Assembly: GCA_022600955.1 (NCBI GenBank)
Contig: JAHZJK010000024.1
Span: forward strand, 1 to 64,000
Source: Gammaproteobacteria bacterium
GTDB lineage: Bacteria > Pseudomonadota > Gammaproteobacteria > Steroidobacterales > Woeseiaceae
DNA: 64,000 bases
Direction of reading: 5' to 3'
A program made the position numbers and the translations under genes. The number at the start of each line of letters is the position of its first letter. Position 1 is the first letter of the stretch. Shown piece after piece: positions 1 to 10,464 of the stretch. A model generated the notes under the pieces. The model was not told the origin of the DNA, searched no databases, and worked only from the letters and a program-made list of their open reading frames with translations.

Positions 1-2
1 AA

Positions 3-254
3 GTGGCGTTGAAGGACGACTACTTCATTGAGAAAAACCTGTACCCTAATGTTGATTTCTACTCAGGCATTATTTATCGCGCGCTAGGCATTCCGACATC
101 GATGTTCACCGTGATGTTTGCGATGGGCCGTTCAGTCGGCTGGACAGCGCACTGGCGAGAGATGATTGCAGATCCGAAAGGTAAAATTGCACGTCCACGG
201 CAGCTCTATACAGGGCCTGCGGCACGCGACTACGTGCCAGTTGAGCAGCGCTAA
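3..254 (+). CDS. gltA: Citrate synthase, C-terminal fragment (5' end outside window)
   Basis: Translation ...[50 protein letters not shown]... is typical of the citrate synthase C-terminus. Confidence 0.93.
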   Translation: MALKDDYFIEKNLYPNVDFYSGIIYRALGIPTSMFTVMFAMGRSVGWTAHWREMIADPKGKIARPRQLYTGPAARDYVPVEQR

Positions 255-258
255 CGAC

Positions 259-870
259 CTAGACGTGCTGCAGTAGCTCCTGCACGCCGTTGGCGTCGAG
301 TCGCTTCATCGGCTTGCCGTCAATCGGCGACATCGGCGCCTGTCGAATACCGTCGACCGGAAATACGGTTGCCTGGATCATTTCATTCTGATGATTGAAT
401 TCGAAGCCAGCGTACATTTCCGTCTGGCCGCGACGACTCTTGAGGCGACGTTCGTAAGACCGGAAGCGAATTCCCATGTCGCCAATTTCCATGGCGACCA
501 TCTCCGGACTGTCGGCAAAAACGTGCAGGTTTACGGCTGAATTTTCATCGGCTGTGCCGACGAGTACAGGCCCGACCAGCCGCGGCGTAAAGTCGCCAAG
601 CAACTCCATTGCCGATAGGGCGGCTGTGCGCATCAGGCGCAACAGGTCCTGGTGTTCTTCTCGGCCGAAAATCTGCAAATGATCCGCAACAGCCGCTTCA
701 ATTTCCGTGTTGCCTGGCAGCGAGCCGCGGCCGTTGAGGCCGAGCCGCTCAGCCGCCTTTTGTTTTGCAACACGATAGTCGCGGACACCCTGAGTAACGA
801 TGATTCGCGCTGCTTCCTGCGCGACGACGTGCCGAGCACGCTCGGACTCATTGTTTCGCTTCTTCGCCAT
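259..870 (-). CDS. Conserved hypothetical protein (about 203 aa)
   Basis: ORF 259..1023 minus; internal Met (MAKKRNNESERARH) at 870 avoids overlap with the mrcA 3' end and is the likely start; no family confidently recognised. Confidence 0.6.
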   Translation of the reverse strand: MAKKRNNESERARHVVAQEAARIIVTQGVRDYRVAKQKAAERLGLNGRGSLPGNTEIEAAVADHLQIFGREEHQDLLRLMRTAALSAMELLGDFTPRLVGPVLVGTADENSAVNLHVFADSPEMVAMEIGDMGIRFRSYERRLKSRRGQTEMYAGFEFNHQNEMIQATVFPVDGIRQAPMSPIDGKPMKRLDANGVQELLQHV

Positions 871-874
871 CAGC

Positions 875-3475
875 CTAGAACAAAGATTCGTCCTGTTCCT
901 CGGTTTCAGACTCGTCGTCCGGTTTCGGGTCGAGGCCAGCCGCATCATTGAAAGGGTCGGCGATCTCCTCCAGGTGTTCACAGTCCGGCACGTGACCTTC
1001 GCGGAACACTTCAAAGCGGGCATTGGACTGTCCTGCTCGGGCAGGGCACCCGGTTGCGCTGTCGATTCGAACGCTGACGATGCCCTCGGGCATTGGCATC
1101 TGATGTTCCGGAACGTCTTTCAGCGCAATGCGCGCAAATTCGACCCAGACCGGTAACGCCGTTCTTGATCCTTCCTCGCCAGGGCCAAGTGGCAAGTCGT
1201 CGTCGTATCCGACCCACGCAATAGCCGCGATGTCGGCGTTGAAGCCGCCGAACCAGGCATCGCGGCGATCATTTGACGTACCGGTTTTGCCTGACAGATC
1301 GGATCGGCCGAGTTCGCGGCGTGCTCGAGCACCCGTGCCGCTGCGCACGACGTCTCGCATCATGTCCTGCACAATAAAAGCGTTCTGTGGCGTGATGACT
1401 TGTGGCGCCAGGTTCAGGCCTTCAAACAGCTCAGGTGCAACACTTGCATCGGGTCGGTAGGTATCGATGACGTCCACCATTTCTTCCAGCGACATATCAG
1501 CGTTCGTATTGTTCCTGGTCGTCCCGGGGACCAAAGACTCTTCTATGACACATTCATCGCATACGAAAGCCGGCTCCGCACGGTACAGCGGTTCGCCATT
1601 GGGCCCGAAGATGGCGTCAATAACATAGGGTTTTACGGCATGCCCGCCATTCGCGAGCGTTGCGTAACCCTGCGCCATGTCCAATGGGGACGCAGCACCA
1701 GCACCGAGCGCCAGGGACCCGTTGCGTGGTAATGCAGCATCGCCAAAACCAAACTTCTCGATGTGTCGAACCGCATTGCTAATTCCGGTTTCAAACAACA
1801 AGAGCCGGACGGACACCAGGTTCATCGATCGTTTCAGCGCTTCGCGCATGCGTGTCGGACCGTAGAACCGACCGCTGTAGTTGATCGGTCGCCACACGGC
1901 CTCAAGCTCTGAAGAGTTGATGACAACGGGCGCATCAAGCACGACGGTTGCAGCGGTATTACCGTGCTCCAGTGCAGCCGAGTAGATGAACGGCTTGAAC
2001 GATGAGCCGGGCTGGCGATACGCCTGGCGGGCGCGGTTAAATTTGCTAACGGTAAAGTCGAAGCCGCCGGTCAGTGCGCTCACGGCACCATCAAACGGAT
2101 CGATCGCGACAACAGCGCCCTGTGCTTCCGGAACTTGCGCCAGCGCCCAGTTATCGTCAGCGGTCGGCATGACAAAGACAACGTCGCCGACAGCAACGAC
2201 CTCGGCAGCAGACTCGGGAGCCGGACCATAGTTTTCCCGATCGATGAACGGATTGGCCCACTTTATCCCCGTCCACGGCAATGTCGACTGCAAACCGTCG
2301 CGGAAAACGATAGACGCCGTGTTGTCCTCGTGCACGGCAGTAATCAGGGCCAGCGACAGTCCACCGGGCGCGTACTGATTCAGTGGCTCGAAGGTTTCTT
2401 CCGGCCAGTCTTCGACGGGTTGCGACAGTAGCGCTGCATCGAGCTCCATTTGGCGATACGGGCCGCGATAGCCGCGGCGGCGCGTGAACTCGAGCAGCCC
2501 GTTTCGCAGCGCGTAGTTGGCCGCCTTCTGCATACGTGAGTCGAGTGAGGTGACGACCTGGTAGCCAGCCGTGTAAGTTTCCTCGCCGTAGCGTCGCAGC
2601 ATTTCGCTGCGCACCATCTCGGCGATGTTCGGCGCATTCAACTCGATGGCAGCGCCGTGCAATCGCGACTCCATCGGCTGTTCGACGGATTCGTCATGTG
2701 TCGCCTGGTCGATGTAGCCGAGATCCAGCATTCGGCTCAACACGTAGCCACGCCGCACAGTGGCGTTTCTCGGGCTTGAAACAGGGTTGTACCGCGATGG
2801 CGCAGGTAACACGCCGGCGAGCGTCGCAGCTTCCGCAACATTGATATCGGCCAGGTCCTTATTGAAGAATACCTGTGCTGATGCAGCGACGCCGTACGCG
2901 CGTTGACCGAAGAACATTTTGTTGAGGAACAGCGCCATGATCTGTTCCTTCGTAAACTCCTGCTCAATCTTCCAGGCGAGGAAGGCCTCCGTCAGTTTGC
3001 GCGCTACAGTCTGCTCGCGGGTCAAAAAGTAATCTCGGGCCAGCTGTTGCGTCAACGTGCTGCCGCCGCCGCCCGATGCGTCGCCGGTCTTGGCGACGCG
3101 GACGAGTGCGCGCAGTACACCTCGATAGTCGATGCCCGAGTGTACGAAGAAGCGTTGATCCTCCGCCGCAACGAAAGCATCGACAACGTGAGTCGGGACG
3201 TCGTCATACGTAATAGGTATGCGGCGGCGTTCGCCCACTTCACTAATAAGGTGCCCATCGCGGCTAAAAATGCGCAACGGCACCTGCAGCGGGATATCGC
3301 GGATCGTTTCAGCCTCCGGGAGGCTTGGCTGCACATAGTAATAAGCGCCAATGACGCCCGCCGTAGCGCCAATTGTGCCGATTACGCCCAATGTGAGGCC
3401 CACAATCGCCACTCTGAGCCATCTTCGGCGTCTTATGTGACGTGGTTTCGCTTTTTTTTGCGCTGGATTATGCAT
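875..3475 (-). CDS. mrcA: Penicillin-binding protein 1A (transglycosylase/transpeptidase)
   Basis: N-terminal TM; EDQRFFVHSGID, GGSTLTQQLARD, PGSSFKPFIYSAALE, SGKTGTSNDRRDAWF motifs. Confidence 0.95.
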   Translation of the reverse strand: MHNPAQKKAKPRHIRRRRWLRVAIVGLTLGVIGTIGATAGVIGAYYYVQPSLPEAETIRDIPLQVPLRIFSRDGHLISEVGERRRIPITYDDVPTHVVDAFVAAEDQRFFVHSGIDYRGVLRALVRVAKTGDASGGGGSTLTQQLARDYFLTREQTVARKLTEAFLAWKIEQEFTKEQIMALFLNKMFFGQRAYGVAASAQVFFNKDLADINVAEAATLAGVLPAPSRYNPVSSPRNATVRRGYVLSRMLDLGYIDQATHDESVEQPMESRLHGAAIELNAPNIAEMVRSEMLRRYGEETYTAGYQVVTSLDSRMQKAANYALRNGLLEFTRRRGYRGPYRQMELDAALLSQPVEDWPEETFEPLNQYAPGGLSLALITAVHEDNTASIVFRDGLQSTLPWTGIKWANPFIDRENYGPAPESAAEVVAVGDVVFVMPTADDNWALAQVPEAQGAVVAIDPFDGAVSALTGGFDFTVSKFNRARQAYRQPGSSFKPFIYSAALEHGNTAATVVLDAPVVINSSELEAVWRPINYSGRFYGPTRMREALKRSMNLVSVRLLLFETGISNAVRHIEKFGFGDAALPRNGSLALGAGAASPLDMAQGYATLANGGHAVKPYVIDAIFGPNGEPLYRAEPAFVCDECVIEESLVPGTTRNNTNADMSLEEMVDVIDTYRPDASVAPELFEGLNLAPQVITPQNAFIVQDMMRDVVRSGTGARARRELGRSDLSGKTGTSNDRRDAWFGGFNADIAAIAWVGYDDDLPLGPGEEGSRTALPVWVEFARIALKDVPEHQMPMPEGIVSVRIDSATGCPARAGQSNARFEVFREGHVPDCEHLEEIADPFNDAAGLDPKPDDESETEEQDESLF

Positions 3476-3832
3476 AGTTGCTGGCGTTTTCGGCAGAACA
3501 CCCCTGTTTTAAAGGGCGTTTGTCCACCTTATTAGAGGTTACGGTGATGTCCGGTCGATGCAAGGAATGTGGCTTTTTTGGGGCAATTGCTCGGGAGCGG
3601 GCCTAAGGCGGCCGATGATAGTCATTAGTGCCTTGGACCTGCAATAACGAGTCTCACTGGTGAGCGACGACTGGATCACAGAAAGACCTCTTCGGCGGCA
3701 TTACCATAGGGATGTTCGGATCGTGAACAAAGTCACGTTTTATTTAACATTTTATTGATATATAGTTAAATCGCGTTGCTAAGGTTTGCCTTAGTATTGA
3801 CTCGCAACTTACCGACTTAGAAGGAAAAATAC

Positions 3833-4894
3833 GTGCTTTTCGGCAATAAATCACAACCATTGCTGGGCCTCGATATAACGACATCGTCGGTCAAACTGAT
3901 TGAGCTTTCGCAGAGCGGAAAGCGCTATCGGGTCGAGTCCTATTCAGCAGAACCTACCCCCCCAAGTTCGGTGAACGAAAAAGCCATCGTCGATGCGAAA
4001 GCAGTCGGTGAGGCGATTCGCCGCGCGGTGAAACGCGCAGGGGCCAAGGCCACGGATGTAGCCGTCGCAATTAGTGGCGATGCTGCAATTACTAAAGTCA
4101 TTCAAATGCCATCGAGCCTCTCCGCGCGAGATCTCGAGGGGCAGGTCGAAATCCAGGCTGATCAATACATTCCATTTCCAATGGAAGAGGTCAGTTTTGA
4201 TTACGAGATAATCGGCCCAAACGACAAGGACCCGGAGTTAATGGATGTCCTGCTTGTCGCGACGCGAACTGAGAATGTTGAGCAGCGTCAGGCAGCCGTT
4301 GTTGCTGCGGGACTGGAGACGCAAATTGTCGATGTTGAGGCTTTCGCACTTGAGAATGCCTGTCGTCTGCTGAGCCACCAGGTTCCGGACGGCGGTATTG
4401 GTCAGTCGGTCGCCGTTGTCGATATCGGCGCGAGCAGCACGACCTTTAGTGTGTTGCAGGACCTCAAAGTAATCTATACGCGTGATTTCAACTTCGGTGG
4501 TCAACAACTCACCGAGGAAATCATGCGTACTTACGGACTGTCGATGGAAGATGCCGGTCGCGCCAAGAAACAGGGCGGATTGCCGAGTAACTACCAGCCC
4601 GAGGTTCTGGAACCCTTTATTGATGACATGACGCAACAGGTGAGCCGCTCATTGCAGTTCTATCTTGCCTCGGGCGGTGGTCGCGAACAGCCAGACATGA
4701 TCCTGGTCTGCGGTGGCTGCGCGAACATCCCGGGTATTGCGGACGTCATTTCCAGCCGAGTAGGCATACCAACAGAAGTTGGTGACCCACTTGGTCAGAT
4801 GAAAATTTCTTCAAAAGCCAAATCACAGGGCGTCAACCGGGATGCAACAGCATTGCTCACGGCCTGCGGTCTCGCACTCAGGAGTTTTGACTGA
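3833..4894 (+). CDS. pilM: Type IV pilus assembly protein PilM (GTG start)
   Basis: MLFGNKSQPLLGLDITTSSVKLIELSQSGKRYRVESY; first gene of a pilMNOPQ array. Confidence 0.95.
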   Translation: MLFGNKSQPLLGLDITTSSVKLIELSQSGKRYRVESYSAEPTPPSSVNEKAIVDAKAVGEAIRRAVKRAGAKATDVAVAISGDAAITKVIQMPSSLSARDLEGQVEIQADQYIPFPMEEVSFDYEIIGPNDKDPELMDVLLVATRTENVEQRQAAVVAAGLETQIVDVEAFALENACRLLSHQVPDGGIGQSVAVVDIGASSTTFSVLQDLKVIYTRDFNFGGQQLTEEIMRTYGLSMEDAGRAKKQGGLPSNYQPEVLEPFIDDMTQQVSRSLQFYLASGGGREQPDMILVCGGCANIPGIADVISSRVGIPTEVGDPLGQMKISSKAKSQGVNRDATALLTACGLALRSFD

Positions 4895-5460
4895 TGCCGA
4901 GTATTAATTTACTGCCATGGCGTGAGGCGGAACGTAAACAGCGCCAACGGGATTTCGGAGTCGCCATGGGCGGAGCCGTAGTCGCTGGTATCGCTGTCGT
5001 CGTGCTGACCGTGCTCGCGTATTCGCAAATGATCTCCGGACAGGAGGCGCGCAACGATCGACTCGAAGCCGAGATCGCGGAGCTTGAAAAGAGCATTACC
5101 GAGATCGACGGTCTTGAGCGGCAGAAGGAACGACTGCTGGCGCGTATGGAGATCATTGAACAGCTGCAAAAGAGTCGCCCGGAAATCGTGCATCTTTTTG
5201 ACGAGCTGGTTCGCCAATTGCCGGAAGGGGTCTACCTCACCAGCATGAAGCAGACAGGCTCGCGGGTTGAGATTCGCGGTGTCGCACAGTCAAGCACGCG
5301 AGTGTCTGCGCTGATGCGCCAGATAGACTCGTCAGAATGGTTGACGGACCCGGAAGTTGAGCGTGTTGAAACCACGCAGGCTGGAACATCACGCCAGTCG
5401 CAATTCGTGGTGTACGCAAAGCAAGTGCGTTCAGATGCTGACCTGGAGGATGACGTATGA
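4894..5460 (+). CDS. pilN: Type IV pilus assembly protein PilN
   Basis: MPSINLLPWREAERKQRQRDF; one N-terminal TM; synteny. Confidence 0.95.
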   Translation: MPSINLLPWREAERKQRQRDFGVAMGGAVVAGIAVVVLTVLAYSQMISGQEARNDRLEAEIAELEKSITEIDGLERQKERLLARMEIIEQLQKSRPEIVHLFDELVRQLPEGVYLTSMKQTGSRVEIRGVAQSSTRVSALMRQIDSSEWLTDPEVERVETTQAGTSRQSQFVVYAKQVRSDADLEDDV

Positions 5461-6056
5461 ATGTCCTCGAAGAACTGCAAAGTCTCGACGCTAATGACGT
5501 TGGCCGGTGGCCGTTCGTTTTTCGTGCCGCGGTTATCGCGATCGTGTTTGCTCTGGTCGTAGGCCTGGGCATTTACTGGTTCATTGTTCAGGACAAGGCA
5601 CCTGCATTGCAGCGCGCCGAAGCCGACGAAGTGTCCTTACGTACGACCTTCGAGAACAAACAGCGTAAAGCGGCCAATTACGACGCTTACAAAGCGCAGC
5701 TGTCCCAGATTGAACAGTCTTTCGGCACGATGTTGCGCCAGTTGCCCGGCAAAACGGAGATTCCGAGCCTGATCGTTGATATCTCGCAAACAGGGCTTGC
5801 AGCGGGTCTGCAGGAAAAACTGTTTGTACCGCAGTCGGAAATTCCGAAAGACTTTTACGCCGAGAAGCCTATTCAGATTCGTCTGTCTGGCGGCTACCAC
5901 GAGATCGGAAACTTCGTCAGTGGCATTGCGGCTTTACCGCGTATCGTGACATTGCACGACATCACCATTACGCCTGAGTCGCAGGATTCGTATGACCAGC
6001 TGAGCATGGAAGTGACTGCCCAGACTTATCGATATCTTGACGAGGAGGCAAACTAA
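5457..6056 (+). CDS. pilO: Type IV pilus assembly protein PilO
   Basis: N-terminal TM, coiled coil, synteny. Confidence 0.93.
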   Translation: MNVLEELQSLDANDVGRWPFVFRAAVIAIVFALVVGLGIYWFIVQDKAPALQRAEADEVSLRTTFENKQRKAANYDAYKAQLSQIEQSFGTMLRQLPGKTEIPSLIVDISQTGLAAGLQEKLFVPQSEIPKDFYAEKPIQIRLSGGYHEIGNFVSGIAALPRIVTLHDITITPESQDSYDQLSMEVTAQTYRYLDEEAN

Positions 6057-6058
6057 TC

Positions 6059-6583
6059 ATGCGTACTTCTCTGACAATCAAACACGTTCTGATTTTGGCG
6101 TTAACCAGCTTCGGGCTCAGCGCTTGCGGTCCCGACATGGATGACCTCGATCAGTACATCAATACAATCAAAGCACGGCCAGGTGGTCGGATCGAGGCAT
6201 TGCCCGAGATCACACCGTATGAAGGCTTTACATACATTGCCGACGCGCAGGGACTGCGCTCTCCGTTTCGTCCCGATACGCCGCAGGCTGGCGGCCCAGG
6301 ATCTGGCACACGCCCGGACCCGGAGCGCAGCAGGGAGTATCTTGAAAGTTTCCCGCTGGACACGCTTGGCATGGTCGGCACAATGAACATTGGCGAGACA
6401 GAATTCGGCCTTGTACAAACTTCGGACGGTTTGATTCACCGTGTCGTTCCTGGAAATTTCATGGGACAAAACGACGGACGAATTACACAAATTTCTGACT
6501 CAGAAATTGCCTTGGTAGAAATTATTTCTGACGGAATCGGCGGCTACATCGAAAGAGATGCTGCGGTTAGTCTTTCAGACTGA
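6059..6583 (+). CDS. pilP: Type IV pilus lipoprotein PilP
   Basis: Lipobox-like LSAC, PilP-type sequence, synteny. Confidence 0.92.
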   Translation: MRTSLTIKHVLILALTSFGLSACGPDMDDLDQYINTIKARPGGRIEALPEITPYEGFTYIADAQGLRSPFRPDTPQAGGPGSGTRPDPERSREYLESFPLDTLGMVGTMNIGETEFGLVQTSDGLIHRVVPGNFMGQNDGRITQISDSEIALVEIISDGIGGYIERDAAVSLSD

Positions 6584-6611
6584 CACCTGAATGGAACTGG
6601 GAGTTAAGGGT

Positions 6612-8801
6612 ATGATCCTTAGAAGCAAATCGACAGTCAGCGGACGCGCTAGGGCGCTTAGCTGGGCTGCACTTACACAAGTAGCTTTGCTGCTTTTCTG
6701 GGGCGCTTCGGCTAGCGCGCAGGAAGGTAACCGGCTGCAGGACATTCAGGTGCAGACTTTGCCCGGTCAACGGGTCGAGTTGAAGCTCATCATGAGTGAC
6801 ACGGCTCCCGAGCCGCTGGCATTCACGATCGAGAATCCTGCGCGTATCGCGCTGGATCTGCCCGCAACGACATTGGGACTGACATCACGTCGCCGTGACG
6901 TCAACCTCGGCCCACTGAATACAGTGCTGACAGCCGAAGCAAATGGTCGCACGCGTGTCGTTCTTAATCTTGGCTCAATGGTTGAGTACCAAACAACCCG
7001 CAGCGGCAATACCGTAACGGTAGTGCTTGGCGACGGAGATGACTACAGCGCAGGCACCACCCAGTTTGCCAGCGCGCCAGCATCAGCTCCCCAGTCATAC
7101 GCGACCGCAGGTAGCCGTTCGATATCCAGCGTTGACTTCCGTCGCACACGCGACGGAGGTGGTCGTGTTGTTGTCAATCTCAGCGATCCTTCGACACCGG
7201 TTGATATTCGTCAGGAAGGCGGCCGTGTAGTTGCAGTATTCAAAGACACGAGCTTGCCAGCAGAGCTCATGCGCCGACTCGACGTCATGGATTTCGCAAC
7301 ACCTGTAACGACCGTTGATACGCTGCGTACCAACCTCGATACGCGCATCGTTATTTCGGCTGACGGCAAATATGAGCAACTCGCTTATCAGTCAGACAAC
7401 GAATTCACAATCGAGATTAATCCGGCGCCGGAATCGTCTGACGCTGAATCAAGCTTGTTCTCGGAGACTAAAGAATACGAAGGACAGCGTCTGACGTTGA
7501 ACTTCCAGGACATCGAGACGCGCGCCGTACTGCAGCTGCTTGCTGAGACCTCCGGCAAAAACATCGTTGTCTCGGATACCGTGCAGGGCAACGTAACTCT
7601 TCGCCTGCGCAACGTGCCGTGGGATCAGGCTCTCGATATCGTAATGACGACCAAAGGTCTGGACATGCGCCAGAATGGCAACGTCATCATGGTTGCGCCG
7701 GCTGAAGAAATTGCGGCCCGGGAGACAGCAGACCTTGAGGCACAGCTGGCGATAAGCGAGTTGGAGCCAGTGTATTCCGAGTTCTTGCAGGTCAACTACG
7801 CGAAGGCGTCTGACCTGTCCATGCTTATCCTCGGCGACGGCGGTGGCAGCAACGCAATGCTGTCTGATCGTGGCAGCCTGGGTGTCGATGAGCGTACTAA
7901 TACACTGCTGGTACAGGATACGGCCGAGCGCCTGCAAGACATCCGCCGCATGGTTCGTACGCTTGATATTCCAATCAAACAGGTACTGATCGAGTCACGC
8001 ATCGTCGTTGTAAACGACGACTTCAGTCGCGACCTCGGTGTTCGTCTGGGTGTAACCGCGTTCAATGAGAGCAACACAGGCGTAACCACGATTAGTGGTA
8101 CCGGTACCGGTACTGACACAATGATCGGTTCGGTTCTCGACAACCTCGCAGATCCGGCAAACGGCACGATTTACCCAATCGAGCTGCCGACTCTGAACAA
8201 CCGTTACAACGTAAGCGTTCCAGTTGCAGAAGCAGCAGGACGCTTCTCACTGGCGGTGTTGGAGAATGACTACCTGGTTGATCTTGAGCTGACCGCACTG
8301 GAAGCTGAAGGCCGCGGCGAGATTGTTTCAACACCGCGCGTCATTACAGCCAACCAGAGCGAGGCGACGATTAAGCAGGGTGTTGAGATTCCTTACCAGC
8401 AATCTGCATCTTCGGGCGCCACGACCATTCAGTTTAAGGAAGCCGTACTGGAGCTCATCGTTACACCGCAAATAACACCGGACAACAACATCATCATGGA
8501 CCTCAAGGTCAGCAAGGATAATGTTGGTGAGATTATTTCGACGGGTGGCCTTGGCGGTACAGTACCAAGTATTGATACTCGCTCGGTTGAGACCCAGGTG
8601 CTGGTTGCCGACGGTCAGACCGTGGTGTTGGGCGGTATCTACGAGACCGAACGCCGCGAAACCGAGACGAAGGTTCCGTTCCTTGGCGACATCCCATTTG
8701 CGGGCAAACTGTTCAAGAGTACGAAGCGCACTGACAACAAGGCAGAACTGCTGATTTTTGTCACGCCGCGAATTCTTGAAGAAGGTTCCAGCATTTACTA
8801 G
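6612..8801 (+). CDS. pilQ: Type IV pilus secretin PilQ
   Basis: AMIN-type N-terminus, secretin domain (VPFLGDIPFAGKLFKSTKRTDNKAELLIFVTPRI); Met at 6612 likelier than 6591. Confidence 0.95.
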   Translation: MILRSKSTVSGRARALSWAALTQVALLLFWGASASAQEGNRLQDIQVQTLPGQRVELKLIMSDTAPEPLAFTIENPARIALDLPATTLGLTSRRRDVNLGPLNTVLTAEANGRTRVVLNLGSMVEYQTTRSGNTVTVVLGDGDDYSAGTTQFASAPASAPQSYATAGSRSISSVDFRRTRDGGGRVVVNLSDPSTPVDIRQEGGRVVAVFKDTSLPAELMRRLDVMDFATPVTTVDTLRTNLDTRIVISADGKYEQLAYQSDNEFTIEINPAPESSDAESSLFSETKEYEGQRLTLNFQDIETRAVLQLLAETSGKNIVVSDTVQGNVTLRLRNVPWDQALDIVMTTKGLDMRQNGNVIMVAPAEEIAARETADLEAQLAISELEPVYSEFLQVNYAKASDLSMLILGDGGGSNAMLSDRGSLGVDERTNTLLVQDTAERLQDIRRMVRTLDIPIKQVLIESRIVVVNDDFSRDLGVRLGVTAFNESNTGVTTISGTGTGTDTMIGSVLDNLADPANGTIYPIELPTLNNRYNVSVPVAEAAGRFSLAVLENDYLVDLELTALEAEGRGEIVSTPRVITANQSEATIKQGVEIPYQQSASSGATTIQFKEAVLELIVTPQITPDNNIIMDLKVSKDNVGEIISTGGLGGTVPSIDTRSVETQVLVADGQTVVLGGIYETERRETETKVPFLGDIPFAGKLFKSTKRTDNKAELLIFVTPRILEEGSSIY

Positions 8802-8825
8802 AACGCTGGCCGCTGATTAAACTGT

Positions 8826-8854
8826 AAAGCCAACCTTCGGGTTGGCTTTCTTTT
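8826..8854 (+). terminator. Rho-independent terminator between pilQ and aroK
   Basis: AAAGCCAACC-TTCG-GGTTGGCTTT perfect 10-bp stem with UUCG loop followed by CTTTT. Confidence 0.85.
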
Positions 8855-8871
8855 ATGCAAGACTCAATACT

Positions 8872-9384
8872 ATGAAGCATCCGCGCAACATCATTCTCAT
8901 CGGACCCATGGGCGCCGGCAAATCGGCGGTCGGGCGTTCGCTGGCGCGTACGTTGCATCTGACCTTTATCGATAGCGACGATGAGATCGAAGCGCGCACC
9001 GGTGTGGATATTCCTTTCATCTTCGAAAAAGAAGGTGAGGAGGGGTTTCGTAAGCGCGAAGCGGTTGTGATCGATGACCTCAGCAAGATGGACGGCATTG
9101 TGCTTGCGACCGGCGGCGGCGCTATCGTCGATCCCGACAGTCGCAGTCGCCTGGGTGGGCGCGGCTTTGTTGTGTATCTCTTTACATCGGTCGAGCAGCA
9201 GGTTGTGCGTACACAGCGCGGGCGCGAGCGGCCTCTCATAGCGGGTAGCGACCCGCAGGCAACACTGGCGGCACTCCTGGAGCAACGCGACCCGCTGTAT
9301 CGAGAGATTGCGGATATCGTTGTGGACACTGACGGCCGCAGAGTCAACGCTGTTGCGAATGAGATCGTCGAGCAGATCAGCTAA
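8872..9384 (+). CDS. aroK: Shikimate kinase
   Basis: MKHPRNIILIGPMGAGKSAVGRSLA (Walker A); the listed start 8842 lies in the terminator hairpin, so the ATG at 8872 is preferred. Confidence 0.95.
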   Translation: MKHPRNIILIGPMGAGKSAVGRSLARTLHLTFIDSDDEIEARTGVDIPFIFEKEGEEGFRKREAVVIDDLSKMDGIVLATGGGAIVDPDSRSRLGGRGFVVYLFTSVEQQVVRTQRGRERPLIAGSDPQATLAALLEQRDPLYREIADIVVDTDGRRVNAVANEIVEQIS

Positions 9385-9387
9385 TCT

Positions 9388-10464
9388 GTGCTGATGAGCA
9401 CCAATCACACCCTGAAAGTCTCGCTTGGCGAGCGCAGCTACCCAATTACTATCGGCCGGAATTTGCTGCGTGGTGGTTTTGGACTCGCAGATTTCGTTGC
9501 GGGACCGGACTGCCTGGTCGTTAGCAATGAGACCGTGGCGCCGCTGTACCTTGATGCATTGCTCGCCAATCTGGCGGGCAAACAATGCACTTCGGTTGCA
9601 CTGGCTGATGGCGAGGTGCACAAGACCGTTGCGACGATGCACGGTATTCTCGACAAGCTGGTTGAAACCGGCGCCAATCGCGACACGACGTTGATTGCCC
9701 TTGGGGGTGGCGTCGTCGGCGATATCACAGGATTCGCTGCCGCATGCTACATGCGTGGCGTCGCTTTTATCCAGGTTCCCACAACCTTGCTGGCGCAGGT
9801 TGATTCCTCTGTCGGCGGCAAGACTGGCGTGAATCACCCCGGTGGCAAGAACCTCATTGGCGCATTTCATCAGCCGCAAATTGTGCTTATCGATACCGAT
9901 ACGCTGTCGACTCTGCCAGAACGTGAGCTCAAAGCAGGCCTCGCGGAGGTCATCAAGTACGGCGCCATTTGTGATCTGGGATTTTTTGGCTGGCTGGAGC
10001 AGAACATGCAGCTGCTGCTGGACAAAGATCCGGACGCGCTGGCGTTTGCGATCAGACGCTCCTGCGAACTAAAGGCGGAGATTGTTGCTGCCGACGAACG
10101 TGAATCAGGGCGGCGGGCGATCCTGAATTTTGGCCACACTTTCGGGCATGCGATCGAGAACTGCCTTGGCTACGGCGAGTGGCTGCACGGTGAGGCAGTA
10201 GCGGCGGGCATGCTCATGGCTGCGGAACTCAGCGCGATGGACCGCGAAGATATTAATCGTCTGAGCGCTTTGCTCAACGCGGCAGGCCTTCCTACTGCAC
10301 CGCCGCCGCTTCGCGCTGAACAATGGATGCAAACCATGGGGCTGGACAAAAAAGTCCAGGCGAAGCAGTTGAGATTTGTCCTGTTGCGCGAGCTCGGTGA
10401 CGCCTACATTACTGCTGAGTACGACGCGACGCGTCTCGACCAGCTGACGGGTGCCGCAGCCTGA
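9388..10464 (+). CDS. aroB: 3-dehydroquinate synthase (start GTG 9388 or ATG 9394)
   Basis: [52 protein letters not shown]. Confidence 0.96.
   Translation: MLMSTNHTLKVSLGERSYPITIGRNLLRGGFGLADFVAGPDCLVVSNETVAPLYLDALLANLAGKQCTSVALADGEVHKTVATMHGILDKLVETGANRDTTLIALGGGVVGDITGFAAACYMRGVAFIQVPTTLLAQVDSSVGGKTGVNHPGGKNLIGAFHQPQIVLIDTDTLSTLPERELKAGLAEVIKYGAICDLGFFGWLEQNMQLLLDKDPDALAFAIRRSCELKAEIVAADERESGRRAILNFGHTFGHAIENCLGYGEWLHGEAVAAGMLMAAELSAMDREDINRLSALLNAAGLPTAPPPLRAEQWMQTMGLDKKVQAKQLRFVLLRELGDAYITAEYDATRLDQLTGAAA

Noticed and set aside
8097-8114. GGTACC-GGTACC-GGTACT tandem hexamer in pilQ
   Set aside because: Only three copies, in frame (GTGTGT); likely a flexible secretin segment rather than a phase-variable tract
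8842-8871. Upstream TTG start for aroK
   Set aside because: Falls in the 3' arm of the pilQ/aroK terminator hairpin; ATG 8872 gives a normal shikimate kinase N-terminus
8761-9879. 372-aa minus-strand ORF
   Set aside because: Fully antisense to aroK/aroB with clear protein motifs; compositional shadow ORF of a GC-rich genome
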